This document shows positions 17,594 to 24,453 of a stretch of DNA of 29,723 bases, piece by piece. The notes beneath the pieces are model-generated. The model was not told the DNA's origin, did no database searches, and worked only from the letters and a program-made list of their open reading frames with translations. The position numbers and the translations under genes were made by a program. Within the stretch, counting starts at the first letter, position 1; every line of letters starts with the position of its first letter. Location: contig DHCV01000024.1 in NCBI GenBank assembly GCA_002399025.1, forward strand, positions 1-29,723, given 5' to 3'. The stretch is from Bacteroidales bacterium UBA4893. GTDB lineage: Bacteria > Bacteroidota > Bacteroidia > Bacteroidales > P3.

Positions 17594-17690
17594 ATGCCAT
17601 GATATCACTGAGATCATGCCATGATCTCCCACACATCATGGGATGATTTACCCAAGATCATGGCATGATCTTTACATCAAAACGAAGTTT
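17570..17690 (+). repeat. Six palindromes at exact 22-bp spacing
   Basis: Dyad centres fall at 17575, 17597, 17619, 17641, 17663 and 17685, exactly 22 bp apart. The outer two are AAAC-ttc-GTTT and AAAC-gaa-GTTT. The inner four belong to a different sequence family: ATCATG-c-CATGAT, AGATCATG-c-CATGATCT, ATCAT-ggg-ATGAT and AGATCATG-g-CATGATCT. The second and fourth inner copies are exact reverse complements of each other. Units 17593, 17615, 17637 and 17659 are direct 22-bp tandem copies beginning CATGSSATGAT. There are no unique spacers, so this is not a CRISPR. The rest of this 547-base spacer (17691-17842) shows no gene. Confidence 0.85.
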
Positions 17691-17842
17691 AAAAAGTTCA
17701 AAGCCTAATAATCTTAGGTTAAAACCTTATTTACAGAGATTTATACCTTGTTATTTTCATACTAAATCAGGATTATTTTTCAAAAAAGAATTCTATTCCC
17801 AAATAAACTTTCCATAAGAATATATTTTTAAAAATAAATTTG

Positions 17843-17903
17843 TACATTTGTCAGCAAATAGGGTTTATAATGAATAATAAGCGCGAGATAACATTTCCCA
17901 CAC
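17843..17903 (+). promoter_or_regulatory. Promoter-leader module, copy 1
   Basis: TACATTTG (17843-17850) is a -7 element. It is followed by TAATGAATAATAAG, a 14-codon reading frame (ATG at 17870, stop at 17912), and the dyad-like stretch GCGCGAGATAACATTTCCCA continuing CAC (17881-17903). The order of parts matches the leaders at 18233 and 19048: promoter, ATGAATAA, then CGxGATAACATxTCC. It leads into the 65-residue gene at 17926. Confidence 0.55.
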
Positions 17904-17925
17904 GAAGAAATTAAGGTTTGAAAAA

Positions 17926-18123
17926 ATGCCAGAAACAGCAATATTTATAGGAGCTTTCATTCGATGGCTATTGAAAGGTTGCAAAACAAAATTAAAAGAC
18001 GAAATTGAAGGTAATTTTAAGGGGACTTGGGGTAAATCATACAATTTTGAAAACTATATAACTGGAATTGTTACTGGAATTGTAATAACACTTATTGTTT
18101 ATATTTTTGTATTTATTATTTAG
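17926..18123 (+). CDS. Small one-span membrane protein of unknown function
   Basis: A 65-residue open frame. Residues 1-45 are mixed, with a short hydrophobic stretch (AIFIGAFIRWLL) and a basic patch (KGCKTKLKDEI). Residues 46-65 form one strong transmembrane helix at the very C-terminus (TGIVTGIVITLIVYIFVFII), typical of a tail-anchored or small regulatory membrane protein. It stands behind its own promoter-leader module, which supports expression. A compact inverted-repeat element begins 7 bases after the stop codon. The family is not recognised; it may be a cassette-type accessory gene like its two neighbours. Confidence 0.6.
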   Translation: MPETAIFIGAFIRWLLKGCKTKLKDEIEGNFKGTWGKSYNFENYITGIVTGIVITLIVYIFVFII

Positions 18124-18130
18124 GTGGCAT

Positions 18131-18186
18131 CTTGTCGTACGGGATTTCTTGCTGTGCAAACGGCAAGCCGATAAGACTTCCCGCAC
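18131..18186 (+). repeat. Pseudoknot-like structured element
   Basis: Three stems interleave. CTTGTCG (18131-18137) pairs with CGATAAG (18169-18175, one G-T). TACGGGA (18138-18144) pairs with TCCCGCA (18179-18185, one A-C mismatch) and crosses the first stem. A hairpin CTTGCTG/CGGCAAG (18148-18154 with 18161-18167, loop TGCAAA) sits inside. The stretch is clearly richer in GC than its surroundings. It may be a folded RNA, a terminator-like 3' end of the 65-residue gene, or a recombination or mobile-element end. Confidence 0.6.
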
Positions 18187-18188
18187 TA

Positions 18189-18282
18189 TATTACTATAAT
18201 AATTTTCAATCCGTAAGATAATTCTATTAAATAAGAAATTGTATATTTGCAGAAAAGAACTAATAATGAATAAGTATCGGAT
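18189..18282 (+). repeat. 94-bp direct repeat, left copy
   Basis: Aligns without gaps to 19004-19097: 36 of the first 44 positions match, and the last 50 (18233-18282) are identical. It contains the -7 element TATATTTG (18242-18249) and the ATGAATAAGTATCGGAT leader start. Confidence 0.93.
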
Positions 18283-18335
18283 TGATCAGAGAGACATCCT
18301 AATAATAAAGCAGTGCGAGACATCATATCTCACAC
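18242..18335 (+). promoter_or_regulatory. Promoter-leader module, copy 2
   Basis: The -7 element TATATTTG is followed by a short open frame starting MNKYRI (ATG at 18267). A dyad, GTGCGAGA (18313-18320) with TCTCACAC (18328-18335), then follows with one mismatched pair. It would drive the nucleotidyltransferase-like gene at 18412 with a leader of about 160 bases. Confidence 0.55.
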
Positions 18336-18411
18336 TACAAAAATGTCCACTAATTCCCTTTATTTTAGTTAAGTAAAATCCCCAAACTTACGTTAATCAT
18401 CGGATAAAAAT

Positions 18412-19014
18412 ATGGAAAATTTAGAAAATATCTCAAAGAAAAATTTAGAGAAAGCCTTTGAAATTATCGTCGAATTAAAAATTCAAGAAATATGGGAAAG
18501 TTTAAATTCTACATGTAATTTAGTAGGTTCTGTGAAAAATGGATTGCTGATGGACAAATTAGACATTGACTTTCACACTTATTCAGACAATTTTTCGATT
18601 GAAAAAAGTTTCAAAGCAATATCTAAAATAGCTGAAAACCCAAAAATTAAAGAAGTTACTTACAGAAATCTGTTAGATGCCGAAGATATGTGTTTAGAAT
18701 GGCATCTATGGTATGAAGAAACGCCCGAACGCATCTGGACAATTGATATTATGCATATAAAAAACAATTCGGCATATGCCGGAATGATTGAGCGTGTAAC
18801 CGAAAAAATAAGATCAGTTGTAACAGAAAAGCAAAAACAAGCTATCTTGAAAATAAAATGGGAATGTAAGCGTCAGGAAGAAAAGTTTATTGGGATAGAC
18901 ATTTATCAGGCAGTAATTGATGAAGGGATTGAAACTTTTGAAGACTTCAAAATTTGGCATAATAACAACAAGCGACCTGCAATTTCGATTTGGGAACCCT
19001 CTGTATTACTATAA
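18412..19014 (+). CDS. Nucleotidyltransferase-fold-like protein
   Basis: 200 residues, cytosolic. Residues 37-58 read NLVGSVKNGLLMDKLDIDFH; the G-S-V then D-I-D arrangement resembles the GS...DxD metal and nucleotide site of the nucleotidyltransferase superfamily. The segments KEVTYRNLLDAEDMCLEWH and RIWTIDIMHI would supply further acidic residues (Asp in WTIDI as possible third carboxylate). I recall similar proteins in databases sometimes named phosphoglycerate-mutase family, which the sequence does not support. The substrate is unknown. The gene lies between two direct repeats and its last three codons and stop fall inside the right copy, as in an exchangeable gene cassette. No antitoxin-like partner is adjacent, apart from the small membrane protein upstream. 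Confidence 0.65.
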   Translation: MENLENISKKNLEKAFEIIVELKIQEIWESLNSTCNLVGSVKNGLLMDKLDIDFHTYSDNFSIEKSFKAISKIAENPKIKEVTYRNLLDAEDMCLEWHLWYEETPERIWTIDIMHIKNNSAYAGMIERVTEKIRSVVTEKQKQAILKIKWECKRQEEKFIGIDIYQAVIDEGIETFEDFKIWHNNNKRPAISIWEPSVLL

Positions 19015-19097
19015 AGATTTACAATCCACAAAATATTTCTATTAAAGAAGAAATTGTATATTTGCAGAAAAGAACTAATAATGAATAAGTATCGGAT
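19004..19097 (+). repeat. 94-bp direct repeat, right copy
   Basis: Offset by exactly 815 bp from the copy at 18189-18282, with 86 of 94 positions identical and a perfect 50-bp block at 19048-19097. It overlaps the last codons and stop of the nucleotidyltransferase-like gene and carries -7 element TATATTTG at 19057-19064 for the next gene. The dyad GGATA-aca-TATCC (19094-19106) straddles its end. Confidence 0.93.
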
Positions 19098-19143
19098 AAC
19101 ATATCCTAATAATAAAGAAGGGCAGAATAACCTATCCCATACG

Positions 19144-19671
19144 ATGAAAAAAAATAGTATGAAAACATTATTCTTAACACTTTCAATTGTTTTTAGTTTA
19201 GTAGCTTATTCTCAGAATAAAAATAATATTAACAATGTAAAACCTGTTAGTATTGATATTGTTGAAGTTGATGCTAAATTTTATAGCCTTTTAGATTCGT
19301 TGCTTAAAAATGATTGTAAATGTTCGTATTATTCCGACACTTTATATTATGGAATATGGATAGATAAAACAATTTCTGACAAAGGAGATCATGTTATTGT
19401 TATTAGCATTGTAGGAAATACACAAAAAGAATTCTTTTTTAAAGATAGGCATAGAGAGTCATTATTTGGATATTTTTTATACAAAAGGCATAATTTCTTT
19501 TTATTTGGCTCTAATATACTAGAATCTATTATAGTAACAAATAAAAAAAAGATATTTCAATATAGTGATTATTATCCTGATGAAGATGATAGATGGACTA
19601 TTTATAGGTTTCTTTATTACAATAAAAAATATATGTTGTATGAAAAGGAAAATGATTGGTTATGTAAATAG
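19144..19671 (+). CDS. Secreted protein of unknown function
   Basis: About 175 residues from the ATG at 19144 (an alternative ATG lies at 19159). The N-terminus MKTLFLTLSIVFSLVAYSQ is a signal peptide. The frame extends upstream to 19054 through the repeated leader; I reject that start because it would bury the signal peptide and read through a leader shared with other genes. The mature part (about 150 residues) is rich in Tyr, Phe, Lys and Asp, with SLLDSLLKNDCKCSYYSD, VIVISIVGN, and YYPDEDDRWTIYRFLYYNKKY; it looks globular, with two adjacent cysteines (CKC) and one near the C-terminus. No family recognised. It is the third gene behind the same promoter-leader module. Confidence 0.6.
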   Translation: MKKNSMKTLFLTLSIVFSLVAYSQNKNNINNVKPVSIDIVEVDAKFYSLLDSLLKNDCKCSYYSDTLYYGIWIDKTISDKGDHVIVISIVGNTQKEFFFKDRHRESLFGYFLYKRHNFFLFGSNILESIIVTNKKKIFQYSDYYPDEDDRWTIYRFLYYNKKYMLYEKENDWLCK

Positions 19672-19734
19672 TTCATCTAATTTGAAAATGATAATGGTAG
19701 TGAGAAACATTAATTATTAAAATCTATTTTATGA

Positions 19735-19771
19735 AAAGAGGCTGCCTCATTGTTCACGAGACAGCCTCTTT
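19735..19771 (-). terminator. Terminator between the accessory genes and the mmd operon
   Basis: AAAGAGGCTG (19735-19744) and CAGCCTCTTT (19762-19771) form a perfect 10-bp stem, extended by CTC/GAG after one mismatch, with a 9-base loop. It lies 29 bases beyond the last gene of the minus-strand operon and 63 bases after the plus-strand gene ending at 19671, so it can serve both directions. The T tract is longer on the minus strand. Confidence 0.8.
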
Positions 19772-19799
19772 AATGTAAATCTTAGTTATTTTGGTTATT

Positions 19800-19943
19800 C
19801 TATTTCTTTTTTTCTTCTTCTTTATATGGGAAAAGTTTATCTATCCCAACAATAACAAAGTAAAATACTGCCATAAAAAAGAATACAGTAAGCATTCCAA
19901 TTCCTGAAATCTCTATTGCTTTATTTATTATTTCTATATTCAT
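19800..19943 (-). CDS. 47-residue one-span protein, OadG/MmdD-like membrane anchor
   Basis: Short frame on the minus strand, reading MNIEIINKAIEISGIGMLTV followed by FFFMAVFYFVIVGIDKLFPY and a KEEEKKK tail. It has one transmembrane helix, an N-terminus with the SGIGM-x-x-VF pattern of the gamma subunit of sodium-pump decarboxylases (OadG), and a charged C-terminal tail. It starts 21 bases after the beta-subunit gene and ends before the operon terminator, so it belongs to the decarboxylase operon. Family members are usually longer, with a soluble tail; here the soluble tail appears to be encoded separately at 22616-22849. It probably anchors or assembles the complex at the beta subunit. Function is inferred from position and pattern. 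Confidence 0.7.
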   Translation of the reverse strand: MNIEIINKAIEISGIGMLTVFFFMAVFYFVIVGIDKLFPYKEEEKKK

Positions 19944-19964
19944 AATCTTATTTATTTTTAAGGG

Positions 19965-21116
19965 TTACATAAATAAAGGAACTAACATTAGTAATAATCC
20001 TCCAACTATTACTGAACCTATTTGTCCTCCAACATTGGTACTAATGGCTGGCATTAACAGGTAATTGGTTGGGTCTTCTTTAAGTCCCATGCCATGAATT
20101 ACTCTGGCTGACATTGGGAATGCTGATATTCCACAAGCTCCTACCATAGGATTTACCTTTTTATCTGGTTTTAAGAACTTATTCATCAGCTTAGCAAAAA
20201 GTACTCCACCTGCTGTATCGAACACAAAGGCAAATATACCAAGTCCAAGAATCATTAGAGTATCTAATTGAACAAAACGCTCTGCTGTCATTGTACTTGC
20301 AATGGTAATTCCAAGTAATATGGTTACTAAGTTTCCTAATTCTTTTTGTGCTGTTTGTGAAAGTGAATTTAATACACCGCACTCACGAATTAGGTTACCA
20401 AACATTAAAAATCCAATCAATGCTAATGATGAAGGTGCAATTAATCCCGCTAAAACAGTAATTATTATTGGGAAAAGAACAAGAGTTGTGCGAGAAACTT
20501 TCTTATTAGCTTCAGTTTTCATTCTAATTTTTCTCTCACTTTTTGAAGTTAATAATTTAATTACTGGAGGTTGAATAATTGGAACAAGAGCCATATAAGA
20601 ATAAGCAGCAACAGAAATTGCAGGGAGTAAGTCTTTCGCAAATTGATTAGCTACTATAATTGATGTAGGGCCATCTGCCGCTCCAATAATACCTATTGAT
20701 GCTGCTTCCTTTAAGCTAAATCCAAAGAAGGTTGCTAATATCATTGTTATGAAAATTCCAAATTGAGCAGCTGCTCCGAATAGTAATAAGCTTGGACGTT
20801 GAAACAATGGAGAGAAATCAATCATAGCCCCAATTGCAATAAAAATCAACAATGGAAATAACTCTGTTGCAATACCCGCATCAAATAATACATTCAATGC
20901 TCCTACTACTGTTTCTCCTCCTTGTACTTGAGTAAGAACAGCAGAAAAAGGAAAGTTTACAAGTATCGCACCAAAGCCCATAGGTAATAATAGGGTTGGT
21001 TCATATTGCTTTTTAACTGCTAAATAAATTAGCGTACATCCCACAGCAATCATAACCAAATGCTGCCATGTCATTCCTGCAATAGCAGGCATTATTTCTT
21101 GAAATGTAAATCCCAT
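19965..21116 (-). CDS. mmdB: Na+-translocating methylmalonyl-CoA decarboxylase beta subunit
   Basis: 383 residues, an integral membrane protein with around ten hydrophobic segments. This is the sodium channel and decarboxylation subunit: it releases CO2 from carboxybiotin and exports Na+. Signature segments are GAADGPTSIIVANQF (about 142-156, containing the conserved Asp needed for Na+ binding), MVGACGISAFPMSARVIHGMG and LMPAISTNVGGQIGSVIVGG near the C-terminus. The family also includes oxaloacetate and glutaconyl-CoA decarboxylase beta subunits; the adjacent epimerase and carboxyltransferase point to methylmalonyl-CoA. It follows the TerC-family gene after 7 bases. Confidence 0.93.
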   Translation of the reverse strand: MGFTFQEIMPAIAGMTWQHLVMIAVGCTLIYLAVKKQYEPTLLLPMGFGAILVNFPFSAVLTQVQGGETVVGALNVLFDAGIATELFPLLIFIAIGAMIDFSPLFQRPSLLLFGAAAQFGIFITMILATFFGFSLKEAASIGIIGAADGPTSIIVANQFAKDLLPAISVAAYSYMALVPIIQPPVIKLLTSKSERKIRMKTEANKKVSRTTLVLFPIIITVLAGLIAPSSLALIGFLMFGNLIRECGVLNSLSQTAQKELGNLVTILLGITIASTMTAERFVQLDTLMILGLGIFAFVFDTAGGVLFAKLMNKFLKPDKKVNPMVGACGISAFPMSARVIHGMGLKEDPTNYLLMPAISTNVGGQIGSVIVGGLLLMLVPLFM

Positions 21117-21123
21117 ATCTTAA

Positions 21124-22185
21124 TTATTTTTTATCTGATTCGTCTAATTTTGCTTGTAAAGATTCTTCTTCTTTAACTTCTTCAGAAATAACTTTTGAAA
21201 GTATGATTGAGAACAATAATGTACATACAATTACTGCCAAAGATACCCAAGAGTATTGGTGGAAGAAATGAGAAATAGGTTCATACCAACCTAAAAGCAT
21301 TTTTGCTCCAATAAAGAATAAAATAATACATACTCCATGTTTTAAGAAACGGAACATTCCCATAATTCCTTTAAGTGCAAAGAATAGTGAAACCAATCCC
21401 ATAACAGCAAAAACATTAGAGCTGATTGCCAAAAAGTTTTCTTCATCCACTGTCAATATACCTTTTGCTCCTTCATTAATAACTCCTATTATTGCAGGAA
21501 TTGAATCAATTGCAAACAAAACGTCTGTTGAACCAATAACTAATAAACAAAGGAAAATAACAGTAATATGTCTCTTCCCATTTATTTTTGTGAAGAATTT
21601 TGAAGAATGAGTATCAGGGTCAACAGGGAATAGTTTTGAAGCAGTTTTATATAAGATATTTGAAGAAGGGTCAACATTATCTTCTCCATTAGAGAATAAC
21701 ATTTTGTATGCAGTCCAAACAAGGATAGCTCCAAAAATGTAAATTACCCATTCAAATCTTTGAACCAATGACATTCCCACTAAAATAAACAAAATACGAA
21801 GGATAATAGATATTAAAATCCCAAGTTTTAGAAGTTTAGGTTGATTATCTGAACTTATCGCCATCATAGAGAAAATCATAATAAATACAAAGAGATTATC
21901 AACTGAAAGAGAGTATTCAGTTAAATAACCTGCAATAAACTTTATCCCCATAATGGTTGATGTTTTAGCAACTTCAGGAGGAATTCCCTCATTTTGAGGG
22001 AAAAAGAAAAAGATAGCGACTCCAAAAAGCAATGCAATACTAATCCATAATCCAGTCCAACGCAAAGATGTTTTAACAGAGATTTCTCCATGACGATGTC
22101 CTGTTGCGTACATGTCAATAAAATAAACAATAAGGAAAATTACAATAAATGAAATCCACCAATAAGTCATAGCACTCATAATCAT
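21124..22185 (-). CDS. TerC/Alx-family integral membrane protein
   Basis: 353 residues with about nine transmembrane helices. Conserved family segments are SLSVDNLFVFIMIFSMMAI (about 93-111), GSTDVLFAIDSIPAIIGV (about 222-239) and SSNVFAVMGLVSLFFALKG (about 260-278); the buried acidic residues in VDN, TDV and AIDS are typical. TerC/Alx proteins have been linked to tellurite resistance and, more recently, to manganese export. The cytosolic C-terminal tail is strongly acidic/basic (KVISEEVKEEESLQAK). The gene sits between the biotin carrier and the beta subunit, 7 bases from each, so it is certainly co-transcribed with the sodium pump. Several in-frame Met codons (1, 3, 6) leave the exact start open. 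Confidence 0.88.
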   Translation of the reverse strand: MIMSAMTYWWISFIVIFLIVYFIDMYATGHRHGEISVKTSLRWTGLWISIALLFGVAIFFFFPQNEGIPPEVAKTSTIMGIKFIAGYLTEYSLSVDNLFVFIMIFSMMAISSDNQPKLLKLGILISIILRILFILVGMSLVQRFEWVIYIFGAILVWTAYKMLFSNGEDNVDPSSNILYKTASKLFPVDPDTHSSKFFTKINGKRHITVIFLCLLVIGSTDVLFAIDSIPAIIGVINEGAKGILTVDEENFLAISSNVFAVMGLVSLFFALKGIMGMFRFLKHGVCIILFFIGAKMLLGWYEPISHFFHQYSWVSLAVIVCTLLFSIILSKVISEEVKEEESLQAKLDESDKK

Positions 22186-22192
22186 TATAATT

Positions 22193-22612
22193 TTAACCGA
22201 TTACTACTAAGGCTGCACCTTCCAATACAGTCTCTCCCTTTGTAACTTTAATCTCTTTGATTACTCCATCACGGTCAGCATTAATAGCATTTTCCATTTT
22301 CATGGCTTCCAAAAGAATAACTTGCTGTCCTTTGCTAACAGATTCTCCAACAGAGCAATTAATATCAAGTATAATACCTGGAAGAGGAGACTTAACGTTT
22401 GATGCACTTCCTCCTCCTTGTGAAGGAGCTGAAGTTGTGGTTTGAGCTGATTGAACTGCTCTTCTTACCGGTTTAGATACTTTTTGTTCTGTTTGCTCAA
22501 TGATAACATCATAAGCAACGCCATTTACCTCAACTTTGGCATTTGTATCATCTATACTGTCTATTGCAACCTCGTAAACGTTGCCATTGATTTTATATTT
22601 AAAATTTTTCAT
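22193..22612 (-). CDS. mmdC: Biotin carrier subunit of methylmalonyl-CoA decarboxylase
   Basis: 139 residues. An N-terminal segment (1-42, KYKINGNVYEVAIDSI) is followed by a Ser/Thr/Ala/Gly-rich flexible linker (about 45-72). A biotinyl domain (73-139) with the EAMKMEN motif completes it; Lys105 is the expected biotinylation site. It shuttles the carboxyl group from the alpha subunit to the membrane beta subunit. It lies 3 bases after the small delta-like gene. The swinging linker is rather short and less proline-rich than in many homologues. Confidence 0.93.
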   Translation of the reverse strand: MKNFKYKINGNVYEVAIDSIDDTNAKVEVNGVAYDVIIEQTEQKVSKPVRRAVQSAQTTTSAPSQGGGSASNVKSPLPGIILDINCSVGESVSKGQQVILLEAMKMENAINADRDGVIKEIKVTKGETVLEGAALVVIG

Positions 22613-22615
22613 TTC

Positions 22616-22849
22616 TTATTTTCTTATAGGTAATTCTTTTAATGCATAAATTTTAGAATTCCAAGGTGAATAAGTATTCGCCGTTCTTTCTATGGTTAGA
22701 ATTCCACTTTCTTCATCATGATTTTCAGTTGAAGAAAATATTGCCATTGCTATTGCAGCATAAATTTCATTAGATTCTTGAGTAGAAACTGATGATTTAT
22801 CTTCAACATCAAGTTCTACATTTGATTTTTTTCTTTTCCAAAAACTCAT
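22616..22849 (-). CDS. Soluble delta/gamma-subunit tail of methylmalonyl-CoA decarboxylase
   Basis: 77 residues, no membrane segment. After a basic start (MSFWKRKKS) and an acidic linker, residues 28-77 contain NEIYAAIAMAIFSSTENHDE, then ESGILTIERT and SPWNSKIYAL. The AIAxA...HDEESGxLTI...YSPWxSKIY pattern is the conserved C-terminal domain of the delta/gamma subunit that binds the other subunits in this enzyme family. The usual N-terminal transmembrane helix is missing. It is located between the alpha subunit and the biotin carrier with gaps of 11 and 3 bases. The missing helix may be supplied by the 47-residue protein at 19800-19943. Subunit identity is by motif recollection. Confidence 0.75.
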   Translation of the reverse strand: MSFWKRKKSNVELDVEDKSSVSTQESNEIYAAIAMAIFSSTENHDEESGILTIERTANTYSPWNSKIYALKELPIRK

Positions 22850-22860
22850 AGCAATAATAA

Positions 22861-24420
22861 TTAAAGTGGAATATTATCGTGCTTTTTAGCAGGATTAGAT
22901 AATTTCTTAGTTGATAGTTGTTGAAGAGCACGAATAACTCTGAAACGAGTATTTCTTGGTTCAATAATATCATCTATATAACCATATTTTGCTGCATCAT
23001 AAGGATTAGCAAACTTTTCAGTATATTCTTTTTCTTTTTCAGCAATGAATTTTGCTTTTGCTTCTGGATCTTCAATCTTCTTCAATTCAGAACCATAAAG
23101 AATTGCTACAGCTCCACTTGCTCCCATAACTGCAATTTCTGCACTTGGCCAAGCATAGTTGATATCTCCACGTAATTGTTTACATGACATAACATCATGA
23201 GCACCACCATAACTCTTTCTTAAGGTAACAGTTACTTTTGGAACTGTAGCCTCTCCATAAGCGTAAAGGAATTTTGCTCCGTGAATAATAATTCCGTTGT
23301 ATTCTTGAGCAGTACCAGGAAGGAATCCAGGAACATCAACAAGAGTAACGATTGGAATATTGAAAGCATCGCAGAAACGTACAAAACGAGCACCTTTTCT
23401 TGAAGCATTAATATCTAAAACTCCAGCCATGCAGTTTGGTTGATTAGCTACAATACCAACAGAAGCTCCGTTGAAGCGAGCAAAACCTACAACTAAATTT
23501 TTAGCAAAATGTTCGTGAACTTCCAAAAATTCGCCATTATCTACAATTCCATTTATTACATCCTTAACATCATATGGCTTGTTTGGATTTTCAGGGATGA
23601 TTGTATTCAAATAATCATCCATTCTGTTAATTGGGTCATTACAAGGAGCCAAAGGAGCATCTTCCATATTATTTGAAGGAAGATAAGCCATAAGTTTACG
23701 AATCATAAGCAAACCTTCAGTCTCGTTTTCAACAACAAAATGAGTTACACCTGATTTTGAAGCGTGAACCATTGCACCTCCCAAATCAACATCAGTTACA
23801 TCTTCTCCTGTTACTGTCTTAACAACTTTTGGCCCAGTAACAAACATATAACTATTCTCTTTTGACATCATAATAAAGTCTGTTAGAGCCGGTGAATAAA
23901 CCGCTCCTCCTGCACAAGGTCCAAAGATTGCAGAAATTTGAGGAATTACTCCAGAAGCCATAATATTACGTTGGAATATTTCTGCATATCCTGCTAACGA
24001 ATTAACACCTTCTTGAATACGTGCACCACCAGAATCGTTCAAACCAATTACTGGTGCTCCCACCTTCATTGCTTGGTCCATAACCTTACAAATCTTCTTT
24101 GCAAAGTATTCTGAAAGTGAACCTCCAAAGATTGTAAAATCTTGAGAAAATACATAAACCAAACGTCCATCAATTGTTCCATATCCTGTAACAACACCAT
24201 CAGTCATATAAACACTGTCTTGCATTCCGAAGTCAGTACAACGATGAGTTACGAACATATCAAATTCTTCAAAGGAACCCTCGTCTAATAGTATTTCAAG
24301 ACGTTCACGAGCTGTTAATTTTCCTTTTGCGTGTTGAGAATCAATTCTTTTTTGTCCTCCACCTAATTTTGCCTCTACTCTCTTATCGAGAAGTTGCTTT
24401 ATTTGTTTTTCAAAAGTCAT
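22861..24420 (-). CDS. mmdA: Methylmalonyl-CoA decarboxylase alpha (carboxyltransferase) subunit
   Basis: 519 residues, full length. It transfers the carboxyl group from (S)-methylmalonyl-CoA to biotin on the carrier subunit, giving propionyl-CoA. The N-terminal half has AKGKLTARERLEILLDEGSF, GGARIQEGVNSLAGYAEIF and GPCAGGAVYSPALTDFI, which form the first CoA/oxyanion site. The C-terminal half has NQPNCMAGVLDINASRKGARFVR-type residues, VDVPGFLPGTAQEYNGII and RKSYGGAHDVMSCK. The same family includes propionyl-CoA carboxylase beta; the sodium-pump genes downstream settle the decarboxylase role. Together with the epimerase it would form the energy-conserving end of the succinate-to-propionate route. 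Confidence 0.93.
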   Translation of the reverse strand: MTFEKQIKQLLDKRVEAKLGGGQKRIDSQHAKGKLTARERLEILLDEGSFEEFDMFVTHRCTDFGMQDSVYMTDGVVTGYGTIDGRLVYVFSQDFTIFGGSLSEYFAKKICKVMDQAMKVGAPVIGLNDSGGARIQEGVNSLAGYAEIFQRNIMASGVIPQISAIFGPCAGGAVYSPALTDFIMMSKENSYMFVTGPKVVKTVTGEDVTDVDLGGAMVHASKSGVTHFVVENETEGLLMIRKLMAYLPSNNMEDAPLAPCNDPINRMDDYLNTIIPENPNKPYDVKDVINGIVDNGEFLEVHEHFAKNLVVGFARFNGASVGIVANQPNCMAGVLDINASRKGARFVRFCDAFNIPIVTLVDVPGFLPGTAQEYNGIIIHGAKFLYAYGEATVPKVTVTLRKSYGGAHDVMSCKQLRGDINYAWPSAEIAVMGASGAVAILYGSELKKIEDPEAKAKFIAEKEKEYTEKFANPYDAAKYGYIDDIIEPRNTRFRVIRALQQLSTKKLSNPAKKHDNIPL

Positions 24421-24453
24421 TTTGTTATATATGTTTTTGTGTAAATAGATTAT

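Noticed and set aside
17399..17602. A 67-codon open frame just after the M23 peptidase gene.
   Set aside because: It begins inside the terminator hairpin and its 7-residue periodicity is produced by the 21-bp DNA repeats, so it is not a credible gene.
17510..17690. Regular repeats as a possible CRISPR array.
   Set aside because: Units are contiguous 21-22 bp with no unique spacers of normal length, and no cas genes are present.
18121..18190. An integron attC site at the structured element.
   Set aside because: No GTTRRRY/RYYYAAC core sites and no integrase gene in the window, despite the cassette-like layout.
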